From Gracilibacillus caseinilyticus (lineage in GTDB: Bacteria; Bacillota; Bacilli; Bacillales; Amphibacillaceae): a DNA stretch of 64,000 bases. Below, in pieces: positions 56,447-64,000 of this stretch (positions are counted from its first letter, which is position 1; each line of letters starts with the position of its first letter). Where the stretch lies: the NCBI RefSeq assembly GCF_022919115.1, contig NZ_CP095072.1:4092001-4156000 (forward strand), given 5' to 3'. Below the pieces are notes generated by a model, which was given only the letters and a program-made list of their open reading frames with translations, had not been told where the DNA came from and ran no database searches. A program made the position numbers and the translations under genes.

Positions 56447-57508
56447 ATGAAAAGGGTAGTCATCATCGGTGGAGGCTACGGAGGAATGAACGCCTTACAC
56501 CAGTTAATGGATAATGGTATACCAAGTGATGTACACATTTCAGTGATTGACCGGAATCCGTATCATTCTTTAAAAACAGAATTTTACGCGATTGCAGCCG
56601 GTACTAAATCAGATAAGGAAGTTCGTATTGACTTTCCAGTCCATGAGCAAATCTCATACATATACGGTGAAATCGTGGAAATCGATACCGAAAATGAGCG
56701 GATTCGTCTGCAAAATAATGACAATATGGTCGAATACGATTATTTAGTGATCGGGTTAGGCTGTGAAGACAACTATCATGGGATTCAGGGAGCGATGGAA
56801 TATACCGAAAGTGTACAAACCATTGAGAGAGCCCGAAAAGCAAGCATTAAAATCAATAATTTGCCAGCATACAGTCAAGTATCTGTTGTCGGCGCTGGTC
56901 TCAGTGGTATTGAAGTAGCTTCGGAAATTAGAGAAAGCAGACCTGATTTAAATATCCGTTTATTAGACCGTGGTGCCTCGGTTTTATCTGCTTTTGACGA
57001 AAAGGTACAATCGTATGTAGAAGACTGGTTTGTCAAAAATGATGTGCATATTCTGCACCACAGTAATGTGGAATTAGTAGCTGAAGGCCTCTTTTATAAT
57101 AACGGAGAAGGTATTGAGAGTGATGTCATCATCTGGACAGCCGGTGTACGTCCTCATTACTTGGTTCGCAGTCTGCCGTTTGAAAAAGACCGGCACGAAA
57201 AAATTATAATTAATGAGTTTTATCAAGTACTTTCGAATCCGAATGTATATGTAGTCGGTGACTGTGCAGCATCTGAGTACTCGCCAAGTGCACAGCTTGC
57301 AGGGGTGCAAGGAGAACAAATCGGCGACATTTTAGCAGATGTATTGAATGGCAAGGCACCAAGCTCACCAAAAGACATTAAACTAAAAGGAAAACTTGGT
57401 TCGCTCGGTAAGTCGGATGGATTCGGTAGCATGTACAGCCAGCCTGTCACAGGCCTTCTGCCTCGCCTAGCAAAATCAGGAGTACTTTGGCTTAGCAAAC
57501 GACATTAA
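56447..57508 (+). CDS. yutJ: NADH dehydrogenase-like flavoprotein (YutJ/NDH-2 family)
   Basis: FAD-binding pyridine-nucleotide oxidoreductase of 353 residues: FAD motif VVIIGGGYGGMNAL near 3-16, NADH motif VVGAGLSGIEVA near 145, and second FAD motif VYVVGDCAAS near 272. The length and DRNPYHSLKTEFYAIAAG (18 residues) fit the B. subtilis YutJ group of type II NADH dehydrogenase paralogues. It lacks an obvious C-terminal membrane helix. ATG 56447 follows AGGGG; an earlier ATG at 56423 has no site. A single gene with its own terminator. Confidence 0.83.
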   Translation: MKRVVIIGGGYGGMNALHQLMDNGIPSDVHISVIDRNPYHSLKTEFYAIAAGTKSDKEVRIDFPVHEQISYIYGEIVEIDTENERIRLQNNDNMVEYDYLVIGLGCEDNYHGIQGAMEYTESVQTIERARKASIKINNLPAYSQVSVVGAGLSGIEVASEIRESRPDLNIRLLDRGASVLSAFDEKVQSYVEDWFVKNDVHILHHSNVELVAEGLFYNNGEGIESDVIIWTAGVRPHYLVRSLPFEKDRHEKIIINEFYQVLSNPNVYVVGDCAASEYSPSAQLAGVQGEQIGDILADVLNGKAPSSPKDIKLKGKLGSLGKSDGFGSMYSQPVTGLLPRLAKSGVLWLSKRH

Positions 57509-57521
57509 TCAAATGACATGC

Positions 57522-57553
57522 AGCCCTCTTTTCATAATGAAGAGGGCTTTTTG
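57522..57553 (+). terminator. Terminator after the NDH-like gene
   Basis: AGCCCTCTT/AAGAGGGCT with a 9-base loop and TTTTT. The next 300 bases to 57852 hold only an AAGGGG ribosome binding site at their end. Confidence 0.92.
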
Positions 57554-57852
57554 TATGTTTTTTCTAACAAATGCTATCAAAATGCTCTGAAACTTTTTGG
57601 AACAATTTGTGGAATGTTGTGGAAACCGCTTGTATGTTGTTGTAAAATGTTAGGTAAATTGAATTAGATCCATTACTCAGGTAACTACTACAGATCAAGT
57701 TATCGATGAGCGTAAGTCATATGTTTCTACCAAATTGGAATGTAACCGCCACTTATGCCCAACCAAGTTAGAAATGTATGAGTAAGTGTTTTTAATGACA
57801 TCAGCAGTCATCTGCAACAAGCTATCTCTACTATGATTAAAAGGGGTGCCAC

Positions 57853-58623
57853 ATGTCCGTCACAAAATTACATGATCTCATTACAAATGAGAAATTTGAG
57901 CACTATTTTCAAGCACTATACGATCTTAAATCCTTGTCCCCGGTAGGATATGAAGCATTACTGCGTACACGTTTATTTAAAAATCCAGAAATTCTGTTCG
58001 AAAAAGCAAGTCAAACGCATCGCTTTTTTGAATTGGAGGTTCGTTCGATACGAAAAGCGCTGATTGCCTATGATTCGATTGTGACAGGGGCTTGGGATGA
58101 GAAAAGGTTGTTGATTAATGTTTACCCTGCCAATTTAGCCCAGCTAGATTTCCCAGAATTTCTAGATTGTGCAATACAGGATACCAAAATAAGGCCAAAT
58201 CAGATTATTTTAGAGATTAACGAACCGGATATAATGCAGCAGATTGAAGATGTCCATGACAATGTGAAGGCACTAAAGAACAAGGGCTATTCCCTTGCAA
58301 TTGATGATGTTGGTAAAGGAGTATCCTCTTTAAAAGCAATTGTCGAGCTAAAACCCGATTTTGTAAAAATGGATCGCTATTTCGCACAGCATTTAGCAAA
58401 GTCCAGCCGCAAGCAGGAAATGGTGCGCTCGATCGTAAACTATTGTTTACATACTGATACAAAGTTTGTGCTGGAAGGCATAGAAGTTCCGGAAGATTTG
58501 GCGATGGCAAAATCAATTGGCGTTTCCTACGTCCAGGGCTTCTTACTGGCACGGCCAGAGCCGTTAGAAGTGATTCAGCGCTATGAGGGTGTTTATCATG
58601 AGAATAGTGATATGGTAAACTGA
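57853..58623 (+). CDS. EAL-domain cyclic-di-GMP phosphodiesterase
   Basis: A 256-residue stand-alone EAL domain without a GGDEF or sensor part. The catalytic set is recognisable: EAL in GYEALLR near 33-39, Asn in LLINVYP near 93, Glu in ILEINEP near 119, the double Asp in AIDDVGKG near 147, Lys in FVKMD near 171, Glu in LEGIEVPED near 205 and Gln in YVQGFLLARP near 228. The loop DDVGKGVSS differs from the usual DDFGTGYSS but keeps both aspartates, so activity is likely. The gene precedes a YdaL/YdaM-like exopolysaccharide locus, which suggests local c-di-GMP control. Confidence 0.88.
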   Translation: MSVTKLHDLITNEKFEHYFQALYDLKSLSPVGYEALLRTRLFKNPEILFEKASQTHRFFELEVRSIRKALIAYDSIVTGAWDEKRLLINVYPANLAQLDFPEFLDCAIQDTKIRPNQIILEINEPDIMQQIEDVHDNVKALKNKGYSLAIDDVGKGVSSLKAIVELKPDFVKMDRYFAQHLAKSSRKQEMVRSIVNYCLHTDTKFVLEGIEVPEDLAMAKSIGVSYVQGFLLARPEPLEVIQRYEGVYHENSDMVN

Positions 58624-58663
58624 CAGCTATGAAAGAGGCTGGACATAAGATTAATGGTTAAAC

Positions 58664-58724
58664 GAAAAGCCGAGCATAACACGACATCTTTCAAAGAAGA
58701 TTCGTGTTATGCGCAGCTTTTTCT
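58664..58724 (+). terminator. Terminator after the EAL gene
   Basis: GCATAACACGA/TCGTGTTATGC inner stem with outer AAAAGC/GCTTTTT, followed by TTCTT. Confidence 0.85.
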
Positions 58725-58739
58725 TATTTAGCACTCAGT

Positions 58740-59062
58740 ATACTAACTGTCACATCAGTTGTATAGTAAACACCCTAGCACAGGCCAACCACATAGACTC
58801 AAGGCCACTGAAAAAGTCCATAAAAATTTGCAACAGGAAAATCGAATCCAAAAATTCATGCAAAATATCATATTAAAGTGGTGGATTGAAACCACTTTAA
58901 ACATGTTTATAGCTATCTAAGTGGGAGAATTAATTTCCGTTATATGTTTTTCTGTGACCTCCGTAGACTCCCGTGGGATTGTGCGAAGTGGTTGGTCGAA
59001 GTGGCTATCATATCACTAGCAACATATCAAAATGATCTCAAAGTTTATTAATGTATATTCAG
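58740..59062. repeat. Palindromic repeat interrupted by a nested insertion
   Basis: CTAGCACAGGCCAACCACATAGACTC (pieces AGGCCAACCACATAGACTC) before the insertion and TAGACTCCCGTGGGATTG after it are module 1 of the repeat. GCGAAGTGGTTGG and AACATATCAAAATGATCTC follow, as in other copies. The terminal repeats are no longer recognisable. Confidence 0.65.
58801..58963. mobile_element. 163-bp nested MITE-like insertion with 7-bp target duplication
   Basis: It is flanked on both sides by TAGACTC (58794-58800 and 58964-58970). Its ends AGGCCACTGAAAAAG and TTTTTCTGTGACCT are imperfect inverted copies. The end GGCCACTGAAAAAGTCC resembles the terminal repeat of IS1182-like elements, from memory. It has an internal hairpin TTAAAGTGGT/ACCACTTTAA and no transposase. 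Confidence 0.6.
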
Positions 59063-59201
59063 TTATTTCGCTTTCTAGTATACATGTTCCTGGTTATAAC
59101 CCAATCTTTTGTTTATTATCAAACACCCCCTCCTCCCCACTCTTTTAGGCAAAAACATACCCTGCACACAAACAGATTCACACATATTTAACAAAAACCG
59201 C

Positions 59202-59243
59202 TTGCGTTCTTAATATAAATGTTGTATGTTCTTTATATAGAAC
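59202..59243 (+). promoter_or_regulatory. Promoter with palindromic operator before the YdaL-like genes
   Basis: TTGCGT (59202-59207), 17 bases, TATGTT (59225-59230). The palindrome GTTCT-TTATAT-AGAAC (59228-59243) covers the -10 edge and start point, a good position for a repressor. Confidence 0.5.
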
Positions 59244-59268
59244 ATTTCATAAGAACGGAGTGAACGTT

Positions 59269-60975
59269 TTGCGTTTTGCCAAAGTTTGTCTGACTTTAGT
59301 AGTCCTTGCTCTTACATATATTATTTTCCACACGCCGGCTGTTCGTGCTGCTTCTACAAATGTATTAGTGGTGTACGCTGCAGAGAACGGTCAAATGGAT
59401 CAATACCAGCAATTGTTAGAACTGCAACTGGCTCACTTCACTCGTGACACCGCGTTTATAGCCAGTTCAGAATTAACTTCTACTGATCTATCAAACAAAA
59501 CCCACCTCGTATACTACGGTCACGTGTCAGAGAAAGTCGATCCTTCAACGATTAAGCTTATCGATGATTTTAGTGGACCTGTATTAGCAATTGGTCATAA
59601 TGCGGAACAGCTTGCACCTTTTTCGTGGCTGGATAAAGAGTCATCCAGCCTCCTCTCTCTCCAGCAAGCTTCGATCACAAATAATAGAGATAAATCGATC
59701 GAGGATCAGGAAATTAGTCTTTTTCCTGTAACAACAAACACAGCCAGCGAAACTATCGTAGAAGTAACAGATCAGCAGCAATTCCCGCTTATTATTCAGC
59801 AGGATAAAACGATGTATGTTGCAACCAACCAGTTGTTCTCTCCTGTTTCTAATTTTTTTGCCGATGCCTTGCATGATTATTTTGATGTGGACCATCATGA
59901 CGGAACACAGGTGATGCTGCGACTTGAAGATGTGAACCCTAAACTGGATGCCGATAAAGTCAGAGAAATTTTCACCTACTTAAACGAAAAGGATATCCCT
60001 TATCTCGTTTCGGTCACACCTGTCTATAAGAATCCTGAGAGCGAAGAAGAGATTCACCTATCGGAAAACGCTAAGTTAGTGGCTGTGCTTCAGGAGATGC
60101 AACAAAATGGTGCCAGTATTATCTTACACGGCTACACCGATCAATACGGGTTTGGAACAACAGGAGACGGTTTTGAATTTTGGGATAAGACAAATAATCA
60201 TCCAGTCTATTTCCCTTCGGACAGCTATGAAACACTGCAATCCAAAGAGGATTTCACTACACCGGAAGCTTACCAGAACTATTTGACAGAAAGAAAAGCC
60301 TTTGAAGAAGCTTATATAAGAGAACATATTGAAAATGGTATTAACGAACTGGCAGCCAATAATCTATATCCTGTCGCCTTCGAGGCACCCCACTATGCGA
60401 TGAGTCAAAATGGATACAACGTTGTCTCTGAATATTTCAATACTTATATCGGGCAAGTGCAATTATCTGATCAAGACTGGCGAATGATGACAGATGTACC
60501 TGCCGTCTCCGAACCTGATTTTTTATATGGCATGACATTACTACCGGAGACGATTCGTTATGTCCGTTATGATCAAACGGACTCGCTACAGGATATGGAA
60601 GCATTAATGAACGAGGTTTCAGTCGTTCGGGACGGTGTGATTAGTGGTTTTTACCATCCTTTTTTAGGAGTGAACGGTTTGAAAAAACTGGTCACAGCAT
60701 TGGAGAGCAAATTTGGTCCAGACATAGGTTGGTTCGATTTGCGTGAGCATAATTTTTCTGTATCAATCGATGGTACAGCCATTATTTCCCGAGATCAGTA
60801 CCATACTCTAATCGATAACGAAGAAACCAATCGCAAAAATTTTTTTAGTTTTACAAATGAATGGCGATGGCAGTCCACCTTATTACAAGCAGAATATTAC
60901 TGGGCGATTGCTGGCCTGCTTATCATTACATTTCTCCTTTTTCTAGCATTCCGAAGAAGTAAGAGATACTTATAA
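59269..60975 (+). CDS. ydaL: YdaL-like DUF2334 protein, first of a tandem pair
   Basis: A 568-residue exported, membrane-anchored protein. It has a signal peptide (residues 1-27, ending AVRAAS) and a C-terminal transmembrane helix near 545-562 followed by RRSKR. The catalytic region belongs to DUF2334, a relative of polysaccharide deacetylases: LRLEDVNP near 220, ILHGYTDQ near 286-292, FEAPHYAMSQNGY near 370, FYHPFLG near 460. In the second copy the histidine motif is HGYTHQ; here position 291 is Asp, so a likely metal ligand is changed. Start TTG 59269 follows GGAGTG; GTG 59260 is the alternative. It probably modifies or trims an exopolysaccharide. Confidence 0.85.
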   Translation: MRFAKVCLTLVVLALTYIIFHTPAVRAASTNVLVVYAAENGQMDQYQQLLELQLAHFTRDTAFIASSELTSTDLSNKTHLVYYGHVSEKVDPSTIKLIDDFSGPVLAIGHNAEQLAPFSWLDKESSSLLSLQQASITNNRDKSIEDQEISLFPVTTNTASETIVEVTDQQQFPLIIQQDKTMYVATNQLFSPVSNFFADALHDYFDVDHHDGTQVMLRLEDVNPKLDADKVREIFTYLNEKDIPYLVSVTPVYKNPESEEEIHLSENAKLVAVLQEMQQNGASIILHGYTDQYGFGTTGDGFEFWDKTNNHPVYFPSDSYETLQSKEDFTTPEAYQNYLTERKAFEEAYIREHIENGINELAANNLYPVAFEAPHYAMSQNGYNVVSEYFNTYIGQVQLSDQDWRMMTDVPAVSEPDFLYGMTLLPETIRYVRYDQTDSLQDMEALMNEVSVVRDGVISGFYHPFLGVNGLKKLVTALESKFGPDIGWFDLREHNFSVSIDGTAIISRDQYHTLIDNEETNRKNFFSFTNEWRWQSTLLQAEYYWAIAGLLIITFLLFLAFRRSKRYL

Positions 60976-61022
60976 CCACTTGTTCTTTATTAAGAATAAA
61001 TTACCTGAATCGAGGTGGCATT

Positions 61023-62753
61023 ATGTGTTATAACAACATCATACGAATTGCTTTGTTATCAACCCTATTATTCATCCTGTTTTGTTCGGCTATTTACGCT
61101 GAAGAGTTGACCAATCACCACGTATTAGTAATCTATTCTTCAGATTCGGGAGAGATGGATGAACATATGCGTTTATTAGATTTAATGATTGGACATTTCA
61201 CTGAAGATATCGTCTTTACATCCGTTACAGAAGTAGAAAAAGCAGATCTCACTGGCAAAACACATGTATTTTACTATGGACAAGTGCATGATCGATTACC
61301 AGCAAATATTGCACCACTTATCACAAGTTTCCAAGGTACAGTTGTTGCGCTAGGTCTGAATAGTGAGCAACTTGGCGAGCGATTTACCTTCTTTGAAGTA
61401 AATGGTACTGCCGAATATAACAAAATTGAATTAACCAGCAATGATGATCAATCGCTTTCGGTGTATCCTCGATCTGTGCTCGTTGCAAATCCAGCTAACG
61501 GTGTGGAGGTACTTGCAACCGTAACGAACAGTTCTACAGAGGAGTATCCCTTGTTTTTAAAAAATCAGGACAGTTATTATTTTCCCTCTACCGCCTTACA
61601 CGATCCGCTTACCATTGCCTTTGGCGAGGTCCTACACGATGTTTTTCAAGAGGAACATGAAGCGGTGCATCCTGCCTATCTGCGTTTAGAGGATGTAAGC
61701 CCTGATTCTGATCCAGCGCAGCTTATGGCGATTGCAAAAGAATTAAAGGAGCGTGATATTCCTTATATGATCGCCTTAATTTCTGTTTTTACCGATCCGA
61801 AAAATAACAAAACATATCACCTGTACGATTTTCCTGAACTTGTGAAGGTACTGCAATACATGCAAACAAATGGTGCGAGTATTGTGATGCACGGTTATAC
61901 GCACCAGTTTCAAGAAGAGGCAGTATCTGGTGAAGGCTTTGAGTTTTGGGATGTGAAAAATGATATGCCGGTATATCGTAAACCAGGTGAAGAGATTAAA
62001 AGGGAGAATGAGTTTCCATCTGCGGAAGCATATCAAGCTTACCTTACCAATTTTGAAAATAATTATATTCAGAATCGGATTAATCTCGGCGTACAGGAAT
62101 TAGCAAACAACGGTCTCTACCCATTAGCATTCGAAGCACCTCACTACACGATATCGCAAAATGGCTACCGAAACGTTGCCGAGCATTTTTCGTATTATGC
62201 CGGGCAGGTGCAATTAAGTGATGAGGATTGGAAAATAATGAGTACCTCACCGTACGTGACTAATCCAAGCATTTTTTATGGGATGCAATTACTGACTGAG
62301 ACACTTGGCTATGTTATACCAAATAGTGCCACTGCGATTGATAACATTATGATCGAAGCAGAGAAGCAGCAAATGGTACGTGACGGTGCAATCACTGCCT
62401 TTTATCACCCTTATTTAGGGGTTGAACAACTAAGGGTTTTACTGGATGAATTAACGAAAATTCCAAACTTGGAATGGATTGATTTAAAGCATTCAGATGC
62501 AAAGGTCGAAGCGAATAATGTCACAATTACAGCTGAGAACGGTGTGATTCAAAAAGAGATTGATTATGTAAAAATGTATCGCGAACATCCAGCATTGCTT
62601 ACTGCCAAACTGAAAAACATGGTGCATGCTTCACTATGGGCGTTTGTCAGTATTGGTGTAAGTGCTATTCTGCTATTTTCGTTCTATATTTTCAGAGTAG
62701 TTCACCGGAGAAACAGTCTCAGAGGACGCCGGTACTTGCGTCGAGTTGCTTAA
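61023..62753 (+). CDS. ydaL: YdaL-like DUF2334 protein, second of a tandem pair
   Basis: A 576-residue paralogue of the preceding protein with the same plan: signal peptide (residues 1-25), DUF2334 region with LRLEDVSP near 221, MHGYTHQF with His290 and His294, FEAPHYTISQNGY, AFYHPYLG, then a C-terminal helix near 535-557 and a basic tail (RGRRYLRR). The intact HxxxH pair suggests this copy keeps metal-dependent activity. ATG 61023 follows GAGGTGG. The 47-base gap to the first copy and 27-base gap to the glycosyltransferase make one operon. Confidence 0.88.
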   Translation: MCYNNIIRIALLSTLLFILFCSAIYAEELTNHHVLVIYSSDSGEMDEHMRLLDLMIGHFTEDIVFTSVTEVEKADLTGKTHVFYYGQVHDRLPANIAPLITSFQGTVVALGLNSEQLGERFTFFEVNGTAEYNKIELTSNDDQSLSVYPRSVLVANPANGVEVLATVTNSSTEEYPLFLKNQDSYYFPSTALHDPLTIAFGEVLHDVFQEEHEAVHPAYLRLEDVSPDSDPAQLMAIAKELKERDIPYMIALISVFTDPKNNKTYHLYDFPELVKVLQYMQTNGASIVMHGYTHQFQEEAVSGEGFEFWDVKNDMPVYRKPGEEIKRENEFPSAEAYQAYLTNFENNYIQNRINLGVQELANNGLYPLAFEAPHYTISQNGYRNVAEHFSYYAGQVQLSDEDWKIMSTSPYVTNPSIFYGMQLLTETLGYVIPNSATAIDNIMIEAEKQQMVRDGAITAFYHPYLGVEQLRVLLDELTKIPNLEWIDLKHSDAKVEANNVTITAENGVIQKEIDYVKMYREHPALLTAKLKNMVHASLWAFVSIGVSAILLFSFYIFRVVHRRNSLRGRRYLRRVA

Positions 62754-62780
62754 TCTATTCGCCAGTAAGGAGGTTTTCCG

Positions 62781-64000
62781 ATGACAAATGTTTTTATTTT
62801 AGTATTACTGTTAATCATTTGGAGTATGTTGTTTTACCATATTTTCTTAATGCAAGGCGGCTACTGGCTGTATTCCAGTTATCAGAAGAAAGCGGAAAAA
62901 TGGCAGCGAAATATCCCCTACTATCCTACTGTCAGCGTGCTGATTCCAGCGCATAATGAAGAGGTGGTAATCGAAGAGACTTTGGAAGCAATGAGTAATT
63001 TAAGATACCCGATTGATAAGTTGCAAGTACTCGTTATTAATGATAATTCCAGTGACAGAACCGGAGAAATCTGTGAGGGCTATCATAAACGTTTTCCATA
63101 CATTCAGGTCATCCATACGAAGCCACCCCTCGGAGGTAAAGGTAAATCGGCAGCACTTAATAATGGTTTGGAATATGCAACAGGTGAAATTATTTGCGTC
63201 TATGATGCCGATAATACTCCGGAACCAGACGCAATCTTTTGGCTCGTACTTGGCTTAATGAATGACCGGAAAGCTGGCGCTGTAGTTGGTAAATTCCGCG
63301 TATTAAACGCGTCCAAAAACTTATTAACTCGCTTGATCAATATTGAGACGTTAACCTTTCAATGGCTAGCTCAGGCTGGCAGATGGTTTTGGTTCAAGCT
63401 GGCAACCATACCTGGTACCAATTTTGCCATCCGCCGCTCGATCTTAGATGAACTCGGTGGTTGGGATGAAGGTGCACTATCAGAGGATACCGAGCTAAGC
63501 TTCCGCATTTACGATTTAGGCTATCATATTCGATTTTTTCCTAATGCGATCACGTGGGAGCAAGAACCGGAAACAATGAAAGTATGGTGGCGACAGCGGA
63601 CTCGTTGGGCACGAGGGAATCTTTATGTGATTACGAAGTTTTTCTTGCACTTTTTTAAGATGAAGCATAAACGCATTGGGTTGGATTTACTGTACTTTAT
63701 GTTTACCTATGTATTCTTCTTTGGTGTAACGATTATTTCACAGGGATTGTTTATTGCTAGCTTTTTTACCAACTTGGATATTAGCGTTGGCTTTGTATCA
63801 CTGCCATTACTGATTGTTGGCTTCTTATTGTTCGTTATTGAGGAACTATTAGCCTTAAGCTTTGAAAAAGGACAACTCACAGCAAAAAATATCGCTACAG
63901 TATGTCTTATGTACTTCACCTACTCACAAATGTGGATCTTTCTCGTCATCTATGCAGCCTTCATCGAATTAAAACGCGTGATTCTGAAACAGGAAGTAAC
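62781..64000 (+). CDS. ydaM: Processive family-2 glycosyltransferase (YdaM-like), 3' end outside the window
   Basis: Open from ATG 62781 (after AAGGAGG) to the window edge, 406 codons. N-terminal membrane helix (residues 3-24), then a GT-A domain: VSVLIPAHNEE near 54, VINDNSSD near 88, DADN with D142 and D144, GTNFAIRR near 215, SEDTE near 233 and QRTRW at 272-276. The QxxRW motif marks processive synthases such as cellulose, chitin or poly-GlcNAc synthases. Further membrane helices follow near 305-330, 333-355 and 375-400. It probably polymerises and exports an exopolysaccharide with the two DUF2334 proteins. The 3' end and any BcsB-like partner lie beyond 64000. Confidence 0.92.
   Translation, partial: MTNVFILVLLLIIWSMLFYHIFLMQGGYWLYSSYQKKAEKWQRNIPYYPTVSVLIPAHNEEVVIEETLEAMSNLRYPIDKLQVLVINDNSSDRTGEICEGYHKRFPYIQVIHTKPPLGGKGKSAALNNGLEYATGEIICVYDADNTPEPDAIFWLVLGLMNDRKAGAVVGKFRVLNASKNLLTRLINIETLTFQWLAQAGRWFWFKLATIPGTNFAIRRSILDELGGWDEGALSEDTELSFRIYDLGYHIRFFPNAITWEQEPETMKVWWRQRTRWARGNLYVITKFFLHFFKMKHKRIGLDLLYFMFTYVFFFGVTIISQGLFIASFFTNLDISVGFVSLPLLIVGFLLFVIEELLALSFEKGQLTAKNIATVCLMYFTYSQMWIFLVIYAAFIELKRVILKQEV

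Noticed and set aside
57554-57852. Possible cyclic-di-GMP riboswitch before the EAL gene
   Set aside because: I looked for the GEMM core (GGGCAAACC-like and GGTAGGTAGCGGGGTT-like segments) and did not find it.

Overview
The window is an AT-rich chromosomal segment of a Gram-positive, flagellated, spore-former-type member of the Bacillaceae. Evidence: strong AGGAGG-type ribosome binding sites, S-box (SAM-I) riboswitches, a CtsR operator, Crh/HprK carbon control, the bacillithiol gene bshB2, and gene order that follows the Bacillus subtilis yvc-yvo-yvl and ftsEX-prfB-secA-hpf regions. The dense palindromic repeats fit the salt-tolerant Oceanobacillus/Gracilibacillus/Virgibacillus side of the family, but that placement is inference.

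Region 1 (1-9.3 kb) holds a partial glutaredoxin-like gene, ldh, and a minus-strand sulfur locus. A promoter at 9205-9233 drives two tandem S-box riboswitches, each with its own terminator. They precede a gene fusing an O-acetylhomoserine sulfhydrylase to a CoA-binding domain, then an SsuABC-type importer and an acetyl-CoA synthetase. A third S-box follows and leads into an alpha-hydroxy-acid-oxidase homologue whose catalytic motifs are missing. The likely logic is uptake of a sulfur compound, homocysteine synthesis with release of acetate, recycling of acetate to acetyl-CoA, and repression of all of it by SAM. This is the most novel-looking system in the window.

Region 2 (9.3-14.7 kb) is looser: small hypothetical genes, a short-chain dehydrogenase, a nucleoside hydrolase, tRNA-Arg(CCG), and clpP under a CtsR operator. 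Region 3 (14.7-32.5 kb, nearly all minus strand) is conserved housekeeping: crh-whiA-yvcK-rapZ, trxB, a TPR protein, yvoF-ppaX-lgt-hprK, yvlCD, bshB2 with yojF, and uvrBA. A probable remnant of a group IIC intron lies just behind the uvrA terminator.

Region 4 (33-50 kb) holds prfC (RF3), a SWIM/SNF2 helicase, minJ, ctpB, an M23 murein hydrolase, ftsX-ftsE, a YitT-family protein, prfB with its programmed +1 frameshift, and secA. Region 5 (50-56 kb) has hpf, fliS and flaG behind a sigma-D promoter with no fliD between them, a yjfB-like gene, and a MoxR/DUF58/DUF4129 operon.

Region 6 (56.4-64 kb, plus strand) has a YutJ/NDH-like oxidoreductase, an EAL-domain protein, two tandem DUF2334 (YdaL-like) proteins and the start of a processive family-2 glycosyltransferase (YdaM-like). 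It resembles the cyclic-di-GMP-linked ydaJKLMN exopolysaccharide locus of B. subtilis; the glycosyltransferase runs off the window.

About ten copies or fragments of one composite palindromic, MITE-like repeat fill the intergenic gaps. They have terminal inverted repeats around ATAATACGGATTATGTAAAGTAG, nested GC-rich long hairpins, and in several copies a portable terminator at one end. One copy carries a 163-bp nested insertion with a 7-bp target duplication. An unrelated repeat lies at 45.9 kb.
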